Of a DNA stretch of 64,000 bases, positions 17,219 to 27,033 are shown piece by piece. How positions within the stretch are numbered: position 1 is the stretch's first letter; every line of letters starts with the position of its first letter. Origin of the DNA: Solimicrobium sp040544425 (lineage in GTDB: Bacteria; Pseudomonadota; Gammaproteobacteria; Burkholderiales; Burkholderiaceae_D); the NCBI GenBank assembly GCA_040544425.1, contig JBEONO010000002.1:282109-346108 (forward strand). Direction: 5' to 3'. The position numbers were made by a program, and so were the translations under genes. The notes under the pieces are model-generated. The model had not been told where the DNA came from. It did not search any database and was given only the letters and a program-made list of their open reading frames with translations.

Positions 17219-18099
17219 TGTTTGGCCCGCGCCTGATCCAGTTTGTCACACAATGCGGCAGTCCCGGCAATCATGCGCGGGCCGGCACGATTGATCAGGT
17301 TACCGTCGATTAAAAATAAATTTTGATGCTTCACTGCGGTCATGGCGGGATAGCGTTTCCACATCATTACGCCGCGTTCGGTCGAATTTTTTTCATCCGT
17401 GCCGATGATCGCTTCCGGATCAAGGCGCAACACCGATTCAATATCAACATTCGGTGAGACCGTTTTTAAATCCGCAAAAATATTCACACCACCGCACAAT
17501 TTAATCGCATCGCTCACGATATGCTGACCGTTCAAGGTATACAACGGTTGATCCCACACCTGGTAGAACAGACGCACCGGAGTGCGTTGCGCATATTTCT
17601 GTTTGAGCGCGACAAGTTGTTGACGCAATGCTGCGGCCACCTTGTTGGCCTGCTGCTCAGTACCCATCAGACGTCCGAGCGTGGCAACGCTGTTGGGAAT
17701 ATCGTCGAGACGATGGGGTTGTCCAAAAAATAGCGGAATGCCCAACTGGCGTAACTGTTCGACGTGTTGCTGGTTATTCCCTTCGTACCAGACCACAATC
17801 AGATCGGGTTTCAGGCTGACGATCCGCTCCATATCCAGACCCAGAGCATCACCGACAACCGGGATGCGTGTCGCCGCCTGTGGGTAGTCACTGTACCGGA
17901 CCACACCGACAACATGCTGCCCGCCACCGGCGGCAAACAGAATTTCAGTTTCAGCAGGAGACAGAGAAATGATGCGCTGCGCAGGTTTGCTCAAGGTGAC
18001 CGTCAGGCCGGCGTCATCACGTGCGACAATGGCCGCGCTACTTTGCAGCGACGCGCATAGAGATATCCACAGTATCAGCTGGTGCAGGTTTTTCATCAA
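17215..18099 (-). CDS. btuF: cobalamin-binding periplasmic protein BtuF
   Basis: A 294-aa class III substrate-binding protein with signal peptide (MMKNLHQLILWISLCASLQSSAA). Its fold is two lobes joined by a long helix. Family landmarks are QRIISLSPAETEILFAAGGG and VVGVVRYSDYPQAA in lobe one, and KPDLIVVWYEGN. It lies between the ATPase gene (14 nt upstream) and cobQ (4-nt overlap). Cobalamin specificity comes from the riboswitch and btuB upstream. Confidence 0.88.
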   Translation of the reverse strand: MMKNLHQLILWISLCASLQSSAAIVARDDAGLTVTLSKPAQRIISLSPAETEILFAAGGGQHVVGVVRYSDYPQAATRIPVVGDALGLDMERIVSLKPDLIVVWYEGNNQQHVEQLRQLGIPLFFGQPHRLDDIPNSVATLGRLMGTEQQANKVAAALRQQLVALKQKYAQRTPVRLFYQVWDQPLYTLNGQHIVSDAIKLCGGVNIFADLKTVSPNVDIESVLRLDPEAIIGTDEKNSTERGVMMWKRYPAMTAVKHQNLFLIDGNLINRAGPRMIAGTAALCDKLDQARAKQ

Positions 18100-18113
18100 T
18101 CCCGTCTAATTTT

Positions 18114-18878
18114 TTATCGCGGCACAAACAAACACATCTCGCCGTGCCATATCGTTTCAATTGGATATTCCAAGCATTGACTCAATGCCGCTTCGGTCAT
18201 GATTTGCCTGACCGGTCCGGCCTGCCAACTGCCATCATGCATTAACAGCAAGGCGTGGCTGGCGTACCGAAAAGCCAAGTTCAGATCATGACTGACCATT
18301 ATTACAGCTTTATGATGGGTGCGGCATTGCTGGCTAATTATTTGCATGACGCTGTGTTGATGCGACAGATCCAGGGCATTGCTTGGTTCGTCCAGAAGCA
18401 TACATTGTGCGTCTTGCGCGAGCAAGGCCGCAATTGCAACACGTTGCCGTTCACCGCCCGAAAGACTGCGCACATCGCGCTGCGCCAGATCGGCGACATC
18501 CAGTTCACGGAGTGCCTCCAGTGCCAGTTGCACATCCTGTTCCGACTCCCAATAATTCCCATCGTGATAAGGATGACGCGCGCCCAGCACAGTCTCGATC
18601 ACGCGGTAAGCGAAGGCATCGTTGCGACCCTGCGGCAAATACGAGCGGAGCCGGGCCAATTCCATCAATGGCCAACGTGCCAGCAGGCGTTGATTAAAAA
18701 ATATCTGACCGGCCGAGATCTGCTGCAAGCCAGCCAGACTGCGCAGCAGCGTAGTTTTTCCAGCGCCGTTGCGCCCGATGATGCACCAGCATTCTCCTGG
18801 CTGCACCTGCCAGTTCAAGGCCTTGAGCAGCAGACGCGATCCGATTTGCAGGCTAAGCTGATTGACTTGAATAGTCAT
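18114..18878 (-). CDS. btuD: cobalamin ABC transporter ATP-binding protein
   Basis: A 254-aa FecE/BtuD-type ATPase. Walker A is GRNGAGKTT, the signature is LSGGERQRVAIAALLAQ, Walker B is CMLLDEPSNALD, and the switch His is in MVSHDLNLAFRYA. ATG 18878 lies 4 nt after the permease stop and is preferred over a longer open frame reaching into that gene. It powers uptake through the permease; BtuF delivers the ligand. Confidence 0.88.
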   Translation of the reverse strand: MTIQVNQLSLQIGSRLLLKALNWQVQPGECWCIIGRNGAGKTTLLRSLAGLQQISAGQIFFNQRLLARWPLMELARLRSYLPQGRNDAFAYRVIETVLGARHPYHDGNYWESEQDVQLALEALRELDVADLAQRDVRSLSGGERQRVAIAALLAQDAQCMLLDEPSNALDLSHQHSVMQIISQQCRTHHKAVIMVSHDLNLAFRYASHALLLMHDGSWQAGPVRQIMTEAALSQCLEYPIETIWHGEMCLFVPR

Positions 18879-18882
18879 GGCG

Positions 18883-19896
18883 CTACCTGACCTGAAGCTG
18901 ACGATGTTGATGCAGTTGCAGCAAAAAGATCGGCACGCCAATCAGTGCGGTGATCACGCCGACCGGCAATTGCTGCGGGGCGATCACGGTGCGCGCCAAC
19001 GTATCGGCCAGCACCAGAAAACTTCCGCCCGCCAGACATGAGGCCGGCAGCAACAGGCGATGATCCGGTCCCCAGGCAAAGCGGCAGGCATGCGGCATGA
19101 TCAAGCCAACAAATCCAATACTCCCTGCGCTGGCCACTGCACTGGCGGTGAGCAAGGCCGCACAAAAAAACAAACTCTTGCGCAATCGGCCCACTGAAAT
19201 GCCGAGCGTGCTGGCCGTATCAGAATACAGCGCCGAGATATTGATCGCGCGCGCGATGCTGCATACATAAGCCAGGACGCCGAGCAGGATGATCCAATTC
19301 AGCGCGCGCGGTTTGGTCGCCGACAGATCACCGATCATCCAGAACACCATGCTGCGCAAACGACTGTCGGGTGTCACCGAAAGAATGAGCGCGATGAGTG
19401 CCATACAGGCCGAACCAACGATCACCCCGGTCAACAACAAAGTCGTGGTACCGCCCTCGCTGCTGCCACTGCCCTTAAAATCACGATACGCCAAAAAAAA
19501 CAGCAGGCCCGCCACCAGCACTGCGCCGCCAAATGCGGCCACATCCACCATCCAGACCAGACCCATCCATAACATCGCCGTCAATGCGCCAACCGCTGCC
19601 CCGCCGGAAATGCCCAGCACATAGGGATCAGCCAGCGGATTGCGCAACAAGGCCTGCATCAATACGCCCGCCAGCGACAGCGTGGCGCCGGTGACAAAAG
19701 CCGACAGGGCGCGGTTGAAGCGCAACTCAACCAGCGTCGCATTCAGACTTTCTGATGTATCCAGAACAGCCTGCAGCAAACCGGCTGGACTGACCAGCAC
19801 CGATCCGATACAAACGGCGAAGGCCAGGCTGACCAGTGCTGCAAGCAGCAAACCAGTCAGCACCAGTCGGTTAGAAATATGGCTGATGTGTGTGAT
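18883..19896 (-). CDS. btuC: cobalamin ABC transporter permease (FecCD/BtuC family); start uncertain
   Basis: A hydrophobic permease of about 337 aa with roughly ten helices. Typical motifs are GATLSLAGVLMQALLRNPLADPYVLGISGGA near the N-terminal third and GSIGFVGLIMPHACRFAWGPDHR in the C-terminal half. A very strong Shine-Dalgarno, AGGGAGGT (19904-19911), is followed 7 nt later by ATC at 19896. No ATG, GTG or TTG occurs there; the next canonical start is GTG 19863, 11 codons on. The open frame to 20115 runs inside btuB and is not real. The start given here is therefore tentative. Confidence 0.85.
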   Translation of the reverse strand: MTHISHISNRLVLTGLLLAALVSLAFAVCIGSVLVSPAGLLQAVLDTSESLNATLVELRFNRALSAFVTGATLSLAGVLMQALLRNPLADPYVLGISGGAAVGALTAMLWMGLVWMVDVAAFGGAVLVAGLLFFLAYRDFKGSGSSEGGTTTLLLTGVIVGSACMALIALILSVTPDSRLRSMVFWMIGDLSATKPRALNWIILLGVLAYVCSIARAINISALYSDTASTLGISVGRLRKSLFFCAALLTASAVASAGSIGFVGLIMPHACRFAWGPDHRLLLPASCLAGGSFLVLADTLARTVIAPQQLPVGVITALIGVPIFLLQLHQHRQLQVR

Positions 19897-19919
19897 AGAC
19901 CTGACCTCCCTGGCAGTAA

Positions 19920-21884
19920 TTAAAAGCTGTAACGCAAGCTTACCTTCATCTGACGTCCGTCGTCCGGATAAATACCGGACTGGCACTGGCCGTAAGCATT
20001 GGTAAAGAACTTCTTGTCGGTCAGGTTGGAGCCTGATACAGCCAGCTCCCATGCACCCAGGGTTTGCGCATAGCGACCATCCAGCGTCACGTGCGATGGA
20101 ATCAGCGCCGCGCAACTGTTGGTATAGTCATTGCCGTAGCGCTGGGTGTCAACCCATTGCGTGCCAAGATAGGCGCTCTGACCGTTACCAGACAACCAGT
20201 TCACATGCACCGACAAGGTGTTCTTGGGTACCAGCACCATCTCTTTGCCATCGTTCACACCGGCCGTAAATGTGGCATTCACATGCTGCGCCCGTGCGCT
20301 TAAATTGAATTGCTGCGACAGCGGATATTTTCCTTCCAGCGCCACACCCTGACGACGGGTTGGATCGAGGTTGGCGTTGGCGCCATAAGGTCCGGCCAGC
20401 GGATTGTAAAAAATTTCGTCGGTAATATCATGACGGAACAAGCGTGCGGTCAACTGCTCGCTGCCAGTGCCCAAGGTCGCGCCAAGTTCAATATCGTGCG
20501 ACAGTTGCGGCAACAGCGGCGTGTTCGGCAGCAGCGTACCGGCGTTATCATCCACGTTCGCAACCCGATAACTCTGACCGAATTTCGCGAAGCCATTCAG
20601 CAGCGGCAAGAACACGTAACTACCCTGCAGCTCCCAGGCATTGACGCCCTGCTCAACGTAATAGTTATCGGTGGCGTACTGGTTCGGATCGCTGGAAGAT
20701 TTGTCAAACAATTCGCGTCGCGCTCCCACTGCCAGGCGGGCATCACCGACTTTCAGTTCATCGCGCAGATAAACCGCCTTGGATTTTTGTGTGGCATAAA
20801 CCGGCAGGTAACCGACCGCGTTGTTGTCGCGATTCCAGTTCATGATATCCAGACCGATCACCAATTCATTGTGCAACCCGTCGATACTGGTGGTATTGCG
20901 CAAACGCGGCGTGAATTCAGTCTGGCGTCCGCTATAGGTGGAGTAATACGGTAACGAGACATAATTTGCCGTGGCAGTTCGCTCGCGCGTCGATAACTCA
21001 GCAGCTGCCTGCCAGTCGCCAAGATTTTTTTCTACAAAACCGGTATAGCGATTCACGTCGATTGCACCGTTATCGTTTGGTTTCAATGACTGACGCGGAT
21101 CTTGTTGAAACTGTGCCAGACTCAGTGCACCTGGCAGCCCGGAATCCTGACGGGCGATATCGATACGCAGTCCGGCGCGCAGGTCAGACATAAACCAGGT
21201 CAGGGTGGCACTGGCATTTTTTTGTTTGACCTGATTGTTGGCGCGATAATTGTCGGCCTGCTGATCAGACAGATTCAGACTGGCGTTAAAACCGTCACCA
21301 CCCTGGGTCAGATAGGCGCGTGCTGCATAATCCCTGAATTGGCCGGCTTCGGCAGTGACCGAACCGCTGAGCTGGTTTGGTCCGAGACGTTTGGTAATGA
21401 TTTGAATCACACCACCGGTTGCACCATCGCCATACAACACGCTGCTGCCACCACGCATAATTTCAATCCGCGCCACCGAATCAATCGGGATCGAGGACAG
21501 CAAGGCCACGGTCTGTTCATTTTCCGAGACGCGTACGCCATCGACCAGCACCACCAGATTGTTCGCGCTGTCGACACCAAAACCACTCATATCCAGATCA
21601 AAGTCCTGGGTACCGTAGGAACTCTTGCGTCCATACACGCCGCCCAATTTGCGGATCGCTTCGTTGACATTGTCGATACCGGCATTGCGGATCTCGCTGG
21701 CGGTAATGACCTGTGCCCCGATCGGGGCCAGATCAGGTGAATTCGGAAAGCGTGAACCGATAATGACGACTGGCTCGCTGTCACTGGTTCCAATAATGGT
21801 TTGAGAACAAGCGTACGGCGCAGCAAATGCCAATAGCAAGGCCTGCACGCAACAGGATTTGCGTAAAGTAAAAGTGGAGATCAT
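19920..21884 (-). CDS. btuB: TonB-dependent cobalamin receptor BtuB
   Basis: A 654-aa outer-membrane receptor from ATG 21884, with a signal peptide ending near ACSQ. The TonB box region is PVVIIGSRF. The plug domain shows GAQVITASEIRNAG and VRVSENEQTVALLSSIPIDSVARIEIMRGGSSVLYGDGATGGVI, and the barrel ends in the export signature SLRYSF. A cobalamin riboswitch sits directly upstream, assigning vitamin B12 as ligand. It is the first gene of the btu-cobQ operon. Confidence 0.92.
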   Translation of the reverse strand: MISTFTLRKSCCVQALLLAFAAPYACSQTIIGTSDSEPVVIIGSRFPNSPDLAPIGAQVITASEIRNAGIDNVNEAIRKLGGVYGRKSSYGTQDFDLDMSGFGVDSANNLVVLVDGVRVSENEQTVALLSSIPIDSVARIEIMRGGSSVLYGDGATGGVIQIITKRLGPNQLSGSVTAEAGQFRDYAARAYLTQGGDGFNASLNLSDQQADNYRANNQVKQKNASATLTWFMSDLRAGLRIDIARQDSGLPGALSLAQFQQDPRQSLKPNDNGAIDVNRYTGFVEKNLGDWQAAAELSTRERTATANYVSLPYYSTYSGRQTEFTPRLRNTTSIDGLHNELVIGLDIMNWNRDNNAVGYLPVYATQKSKAVYLRDELKVGDARLAVGARRELFDKSSSDPNQYATDNYYVEQGVNAWELQGSYVFLPLLNGFAKFGQSYRVANVDDNAGTLLPNTPLLPQLSHDIELGATLGTGSEQLTARLFRHDITDEIFYNPLAGPYGANANLDPTRRQGVALEGKYPLSQQFNLSARAQHVNATFTAGVNDGKEMVLVPKNTLSVHVNWLSGNGQSAYLGTQWVDTQRYGNDYTNSCAALIPSHVTLDGRYAQTLGAWELAVSGSNLTDKKFFTNAYGQCQSGIYPDDGRQMKVSLRYSF

Positions 21885-21961
21885 GATTTTCAATGTAATA
21901 GTCAACCGGCCAACGTCCCGTAAGCCAGTTTGAACGATGCGCAAAAACTGGCGCGCGCATC

Positions 21962-22165
21962 ACCTATTCTGGCCGGTATCCGGGCTGACAAATATCACTC
22001 TTCTACCTTCCCATGTTGACAACACAGTGGCATTTAAGAAGAGCTGGTCGGCATTATCTACCGACAATTTGTGACCGTTGCGGGGGCAGCACATTTGCAT
22101 ACTCTGACCCAATTGGTCGTTTCAAGTATGGATGTTTCCCGTTTAACTGCGGCCATGAACATAGC
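21962..22165 (-). ncRNA. cobalamin riboswitch
   Basis: Read on the minus strand, this region holds the B12-riboswitch landmarks in the right order. They are an AAACGGGAAAC element (about 22140), CTGCCCCCGCAACGGT (about 22075-22090), GCCACTG near 22030, GGGAAGG (about 22010), and the B12 box GTCAGCCCGGATACCGGCC (21971-21989). It precedes btuB by about 80 nt. Family knowledge: adenosylcobalamin binding represses expression of the downstream uptake and synthesis genes. Outer boundaries are approximate. Confidence 0.92.
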
Positions 22166-22282
22166 CGCGAGCACCAAAACTGCGCCATTCTAATGTTTGT
22201 TGCGGTGATCAGCAAGCACACAGAATCGGCGCAGATTTATTAGTTATTCGTTTATCTTGCCTTTTTGCGCATTAACGCAGAT

Positions 22283-23041
22283 TCAACGCAGATTCAGCGT
22301 GCTTTCAAGTTTATTCATCAGCGGCAGATACTGCTGCAACGAGTTTTTGTTCCAGTGCCGCTTCAACTGTTCGAGCTCTTCATACAGATTGCGTGCGGTG
22401 CCGATATCGCCGTTTTGCGCGGCAAAAATTGCATACTCGGCGCGTGCTTCCACACTGCCAAACCTGTTAACCGCCTGCTCGAATTCTTCCCGCGCTTCTT
22501 CCTTGTTCCCCTGTTGCGCGTAGATTTGCGCCAGCATCAGGGTCACGCTTTCGGTGCGGAAGTTGGGATTGTTTTGGCGGATCGCCAGCAGTAACTGCAA
22601 GGCCTTGTCGGGCTGATTGAAGCGCAATTGCGCATTGGCCGCGGCAAACTGGATTTCCAGATCATTGGCAAACGGTCCGCGCAGACAAAGTTCAAACTGC
22701 TCAACCGCTTCGGCCACATTATTCGCAGCCAGCAAGGCCTCAGCATAGCGCCACTGATTTTGCGCAGTGGGTGTACAGTCATAGGCAGCCTTGGCTTCGC
22801 GCAAGTCACGACCGGGGTCGAGCGCATTGACGGCAACATTGGCCGCTTTGTAGAGACCTTTTTGCACCTGATAATTCGTTTTGAAATCGGGCAAAAAAAT
22901 CGCAAAGAAATACACAACACTGCCCAGTAGCGGGAACATGAACAGAATTAACAGCCAATATAATTCGCGTCCGGAACGTATCGCGTGGATCGCAAAAAAT
23001 ATCGCAACAATAATATGCAGGCCGATACCGAAAATGGGCAT
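22283..23041 (-). CDS. membrane-anchored TPR protein
   Basis: A 252-aa protein. Two N-terminal membrane segments (IGLHIIVAIFFAIHAI and LYWLLILFMFPLLGSVVYFF) resemble the short phospholipase-D-nuclease N-terminal domain. A cytoplasmic or periplasmic array of about four TPR-like helical pairs follows (NQWRYAEALLAANNVAEAVEQFE; SVTLMLAQIYAQQGNKEEAREEFEQA). It probably scaffolds a membrane complex; the partner is unknown. It is 31 nt downstream of radA on the same strand. Confidence 0.75.
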   Translation of the reverse strand: MPIFGIGLHIIVAIFFAIHAIRSGRELYWLLILFMFPLLGSVVYFFAIFLPDFKTNYQVQKGLYKAANVAVNALDPGRDLREAKAAYDCTPTAQNQWRYAEALLAANNVAEAVEQFELCLRGPFANDLEIQFAAANAQLRFNQPDKALQLLLAIRQNNPNFRTESVTLMLAQIYAQQGNKEEAREEFEQAVNRFGSVEARAEYAIFAAQNGDIGTARNLYEELEQLKRHWNKNSLQQYLPLMNKLESTLNLR

Positions 23042-23072
23042 GGTGAATTCCTTAAAATTCGCTGTTTAAAAA

Positions 23073-24446
23073 TTACTCTTCAATCTCACGCAGCTTGCTT
23101 AACGCCTGATCAATGCGATCGACCGCCACGATAATTAGCCCCTCAATTGGCTGTTTCGGGGCATTTGCCTTGGGAATCAGGGCAATCGAAAAGCCGAGCT
23201 TGGCAGCTTCGCGCAAGCGTTCCTGGCCACGTGGCGCAGGACGGATCTCACCGGCCAGGCCGACTTCACCGAATACTACCAGACCGCGTGGCAATGGTCG
23301 ATTACGCATTGACGAGTGAATTGCCATCAATACGGCCAGGTCGGCAGCAGGTTCGACAATTTTGACCCCGCCCACAGCGTTGATGAACACATCCTGATCA
23401 AACGCCGCGATACCGGCATGCCGGTGCAACACCGCCAGCAACATCGCCAGACGGTTTTGCTCCAGTCCGACCGACAGACGCCGTGCATTGGGCGCATGCG
23501 AGGCATCCACCAGCGCCTGAATTTCCACCAGCAGAGGACGCGACCCTTCCTGGGTGACCATCACACAGGCACCGGCCACCGGGGTATCGTGCTGCGATAG
23601 AAACAAGGCCGACGGATTCGATACGCCTTTCAATCCGCGCTCGGTCATGGCAAACACGCCGAGCTCATTGACTGCGCCGAAACGATTTTTAATCGCCCGC
23701 ACCAGCCTGAAACTGGAATGGGTATCACCTTCAAAATACAGCACCGTATCAACAATATGTTCCAGTACGCGCGGTCCAGCCAGGGCTCCTTCTTTGGTGA
23801 CATGACCAACCATGATGATGGTGATGTCGGATAATTTCGCCGCACGGGTTAACTGCGCAGCGCATTCACGCACCTGCGCCACCGAGCCGGGCGCCGAGCT
23901 CAATGCATCCGAATACATGGTCTGAATCGAGTCAATCACCACCACCTGGGGTTTATGTTGAATCAGAGTCGAGAGCACTTTTTCCAGCTGGATTTCCGCC
24001 TGCAGCTTCATCTCGGAACCTTCTACGCCGAGCCGTTTGGCACGCAAGGCAATCTGCGCGCCGGACTCTTCACCGCTGACATAAATCACGCGCTTTTGCT
24101 TTGCCATGGCGGCCAGTGCCTGCAGCAGCAAGGTCGATTTACCGATGCCGGGATCACCACCGATCAGCACCACACCACCTGAGACCAGACCACCACCGAG
24201 CACCCGGTCAAATTCGTCAATGCCGGTACTGAAGCGCGGCACTTCCAGTGCGTCGATTTCCGAGAGCTGCAAGACCGGCGCGGTTTGCGCCAGACTTTGC
24301 GGCGCCTGCGAATAGCGGTTTTGCGCCGTTTCGATAACGCTCTCCACCAGGGTATTCCATTGTCCGCAAGACGGACACTGCCCCGCCCATTTGATGGCCG
24401 TGCCACCGCATTCGGTGCAGCTGTAATTGGTTTTAACTTTGGCCAT
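23073..24446 (-). CDS. radA: DNA repair protein RadA
   Basis: A 457-aa RecA-like branch-migration helicase. Residues 10-27 form a C4 zinc finger (CTECGGTAIKWAGQCPSC). Walker A is GGDPGIGKST and the RadA motif is KNRFGAVNELGVF. The C-terminal Lon-protease-like domain lies around VKIVEPAADLAVLMAIHSS. It promotes strand exchange and processing of recombination intermediates. It is 9 nt downstream of alr, suggesting co-transcription. Confidence 0.94.
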   Translation of the reverse strand: MAKVKTNYSCTECGGTAIKWAGQCPSCGQWNTLVESVIETAQNRYSQAPQSLAQTAPVLQLSEIDALEVPRFSTGIDEFDRVLGGGLVSGGVVLIGGDPGIGKSTLLLQALAAMAKQKRVIYVSGEESGAQIALRAKRLGVEGSEMKLQAEIQLEKVLSTLIQHKPQVVVIDSIQTMYSDALSSAPGSVAQVRECAAQLTRAAKLSDITIIMVGHVTKEGALAGPRVLEHIVDTVLYFEGDTHSSFRLVRAIKNRFGAVNELGVFAMTERGLKGVSNPSALFLSQHDTPVAGACVMVTQEGSRPLLVEIQALVDASHAPNARRLSVGLEQNRLAMLLAVLHRHAGIAAFDQDVFINAVGGVKIVEPAADLAVLMAIHSSMRNRPLPRGLVVFGEVGLAGEIRPAPRGQERLREAAKLGFSIALIPKANAPKQPIEGLIIVAVDRIDQALSKLREIEE

Positions 24447-24455
24447 GAATTTTTG

Positions 24456-25550
24456 TCATTCCTCTGCAATCAACTGCACGCGCTGCGCCACGGCGCACAT
24501 TAACTCATAGCCTATCGTGTCCGCACAATGCGCCACTTCGTCGATCGGCAAACCCCGGCCCCAGAGCGTAACGCTCGATCCGACTTTTGCATCGGGAATA
24601 TCGGTCACATCAACAGTCAACATATCCATCGATACCCGGCCAACCATCGCGCAGCGTGTGTCATTGACCAGCACCGGCGTACCGTCAATCGCGTGACGCG
24701 GATAACCGTCGGCATACCCGCAGGCGACAATGCCGATCCGCATCGGCTTCGCCGCGACGAAGCGACTGCCATAACCGATCGACTCACCGGCCTCGATGGC
24801 CTGAATCGCGATCAGTTCACTCTTCAAAGTCATCGCCGGTAACAGACCAAATGACTCTGCACTGTCTTTGCCGGGACTGCCGCCGTACAGCATGATGCCG
24901 GCGCGCACCCAATCGTTTCTGATGGTGTCGAGCAGCAGATTGGCGGCGGAATTGGCCAGGCTGATTTCCAGCTCCGGATTTTTCAAGGCAGCGCGCGCCT
25001 GCTCAAAATGGCGCAATTGCTCCTGCACCGGCAGGCGCGGATTCAGGGCGTTGTCGGCATTGGCAAAGTGCATCATCAGATCTACCACCTTCAGGGCCGG
25101 CATGGCGCACAGTCGTTGATAAGCCGTCTCGACCTGTGCCGGTTTGAATCCGAGGCGATTCATGCCGCCATTGATTTTCAGGTGCACTCGAATCGGCTGA
25201 TCAGCAATCAAGCTGGCCTGTTCCAACAAATCGATTTGCTCGTAACAGTGAACGGCGATCTCGATCTGGTGTTGCTGAATGAGCGGCAAATCACAGGCGT
25301 GGAAGAATCCTTCCAGTAACATCACGGGCTTGCTCCACCCCGCTTCGCGGATTTTGACCGCGGCATCGACTTCCACCAAGGCCAGACCGTCCGCGTCTTC
25401 AAATGCGCGCATCGCAAATGGCAGCCCATGACCGTAAGCATTGGCCTTGACCACCGCCCACACTTTGGCTGCGCCGCCATGTTGACGGGCGATTTGATAA
25501 TTGTGTTTCAGTGCAGATAAATGAATGGTGGCGCTTATTGGTCTGGGCAT
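24456..25550 (-). CDS. alr: alanine racemase Alr
   Basis: A 364-aa fold-type III PLP enzyme converting L-Ala to D-Ala for peptidoglycan. The PLP Lys lies in AVVKANAYGHG. The second catalytic residue is the Tyr of ESIGYGSRFVA, and the metal-free barrel carries MNRLGF. ATG 25550 (MPRPISATIHLS) is chosen because alignment with the family begins there; the frame extends to 25583. It is followed by radA 9 nt on. Confidence 0.93.
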   Translation of the reverse strand: MPRPISATIHLSALKHNYQIARQHGGAAKVWAVVKANAYGHGLPFAMRAFEDADGLALVEVDAAVKIREAGWSKPVMLLEGFFHACDLPLIQQHQIEIAVHCYEQIDLLEQASLIADQPIRVHLKINGGMNRLGFKPAQVETAYQRLCAMPALKVVDLMMHFANADNALNPRLPVQEQLRHFEQARAALKNPELEISLANSAANLLLDTIRNDWVRAGIMLYGGSPGKDSAESFGLLPAMTLKSELIAIQAIEAGESIGYGSRFVAAKPMRIGIVACGYADGYPRHAIDGTPVLVNDTRCAMVGRVSMDMLTVDVTDIPDAKVGSSVTLWGRGLPIDEVAHCADTIGYELMCAVAQRVQLIAEE

Positions 25551-25767
25551 GGCGAAGGCTGAAAAGAGGGTAAAATCAGCCAACCATTTTACCCGAGATA
25601 TGCAGGCGCAATATGGCGTTAACGCTGCCGATTTCAGGTTTTGATTTTGTTTTTATTATTTTTTCAGTAAATAATCCTCCAATCCAGCCTCCCGACCTGG
25701 GCTCAAAATCGATGGGCACAGGTTTTCATGGTATAAAGCAGCCTTCGAGAATTGAAATTACCAACTT

Positions 25768-27024
25768 ATGAAACGTGGTTTCTATACCATTATGGGCGCG
25801 CAGTTTTTCTCTTCGCTCGCCGATAACGCACTGCTGATCGCCGCATTTTATGCCTTAGCCACGATACACGCCCCGGGTTGGATGACGCCGCTGTTGAAGT
25901 CATTTTTTGTCATTTCTTACGTCGCCCTGGCCGCCTTTGTCGGCGCTTTTTCCGACTGCATGCCGAAAGGCAAAGTCATGTTTTTGACGAATATTGTCAA
26001 AATCATTGGCTGCACCATGATGTTCTTTCACGTTCATCCCTTGATTGCTTACGGTGTGGTTGGCATGGGCGCTGCAGCCTACTCGCCTGCCAAATACGGC
26101 ATCCTGACCGAACTGCTGCCGGCTGAAAAACTGGTGGCGGCAAATGGCTGGATCGAAGGCCTGACAATTGCCTCGGTCATTTTAGGATCCGGTTTGGGCG
26201 GCGCGCTGATCAATCCTGATGTGTCCGCCGCACTGCTCAGATTGCACTCACCATTTGGCTTTATCACGACACCACTTGATGCCGCCTTGTCGGTGGTGTT
26301 TGTGCTGTACGTCACCGCGACAATCTTCAATTTATATATTCCCGACACCGGTGCCCGTTACGCCAAACAGGCCACCAACCCGATTGAACTGATTACCGAT
26401 TTCGCGCATTGCTGTCGCGTTTTATGGGCCGACAAACTTGGTCAGATCACCCTCGGCATCACCACGCTGTTCTGGGGTGCCGGTGCGGTTCTGCAATTTC
26501 TGGTCATTTACTGGGCTGAAGTGCAATTGAAACTGCCGCTGGATAAAGCTGCGGTGATCCCGGCCGTGTCGGCAATTGGCATCGCCTTTGGTGCAGTCGC
26601 GGCGGGCAAATATGTACCGATCAAAAAATCGCTGTCGGTCATGCCGTTTGGTGTCGCGATGGGATTTGTGGTGATCTCGATGACGCTGGTGCATTCGGTG
26701 TGGGTGGCCTATCCACTGCTGATTATTATCGGTGCCTTATCGGGATTTTTCGTAGTGCCGATGAATGCCCTGCTGCAGCATCGTGGTCATATCCTGATGA
26801 GCGCAGGCCACTCGATATCGGTGCAGAACTTCAATGAAAACGTCTCGATTCTGATCATGATTGCCCTGTACGCCATGATGGTAAAAACTGAACTGCCGAT
26901 CAATATCATCATCATTGCATTCGGTACCTTTGTCTCGGTTACCACGATGGGAGTCATGCTCAAACATCGCGCCAACCAGCGTCAGCATGATTCGCTTGCA
27001 TTAATCGGCGAACAGAAGCACTGA
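25768..27024 (+). CDS. lplT: lysophospholipid transporter LplT
   Basis: A 418-aa major facilitator with about 12 helices. The N-terminus GFYTIMGAQFFSSLADNALLIAAF and the segment GAAAYSPAKYGILTELLP are typical of LplT, which flips lysophospholipids inward for re-acylation. It lies in the inner membrane. The usual partner, acyltransferase/ligase Aas, is not adjacent. It is divergent from alr across a 217-nt gap. Confidence 0.9.
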   Translation: MKRGFYTIMGAQFFSSLADNALLIAAFYALATIHAPGWMTPLLKSFFVISYVALAAFVGAFSDCMPKGKVMFLTNIVKIIGCTMMFFHVHPLIAYGVVGMGAAAYSPAKYGILTELLPAEKLVAANGWIEGLTIASVILGSGLGGALINPDVSAALLRLHSPFGFITTPLDAALSVVFVLYVTATIFNLYIPDTGARYAKQATNPIELITDFAHCCRVLWADKLGQITLGITTLFWGAGAVLQFLVIYWAEVQLKLPLDKAAVIPAVSAIGIAFGAVAAGKYVPIKKSLSVMPFGVAMGFVVISMTLVHSVWVAYPLLIIIGALSGFFVVPMNALLQHRGHILMSAGHSISVQNFNENVSILIMIALYAMMVKTELPINIIIIAFGTFVSVTTMGVMLKHRANQRQHDSLALIGEQKH

Positions 27025-27033
27025 TCTCTATTT

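Noticed and set aside
20051..21740. Several long plus-strand ORFs opposite btuB
   Set aside because: They are antisense shadows of a well-supported TonB-dependent receptor gene, with His/Arg/Gln-rich composition.
22013..22243. 76-aa plus-strand ORF
   Set aside because: It covers the cobalamin riboswitch in antisense; the conserved RNA motifs explain the region.
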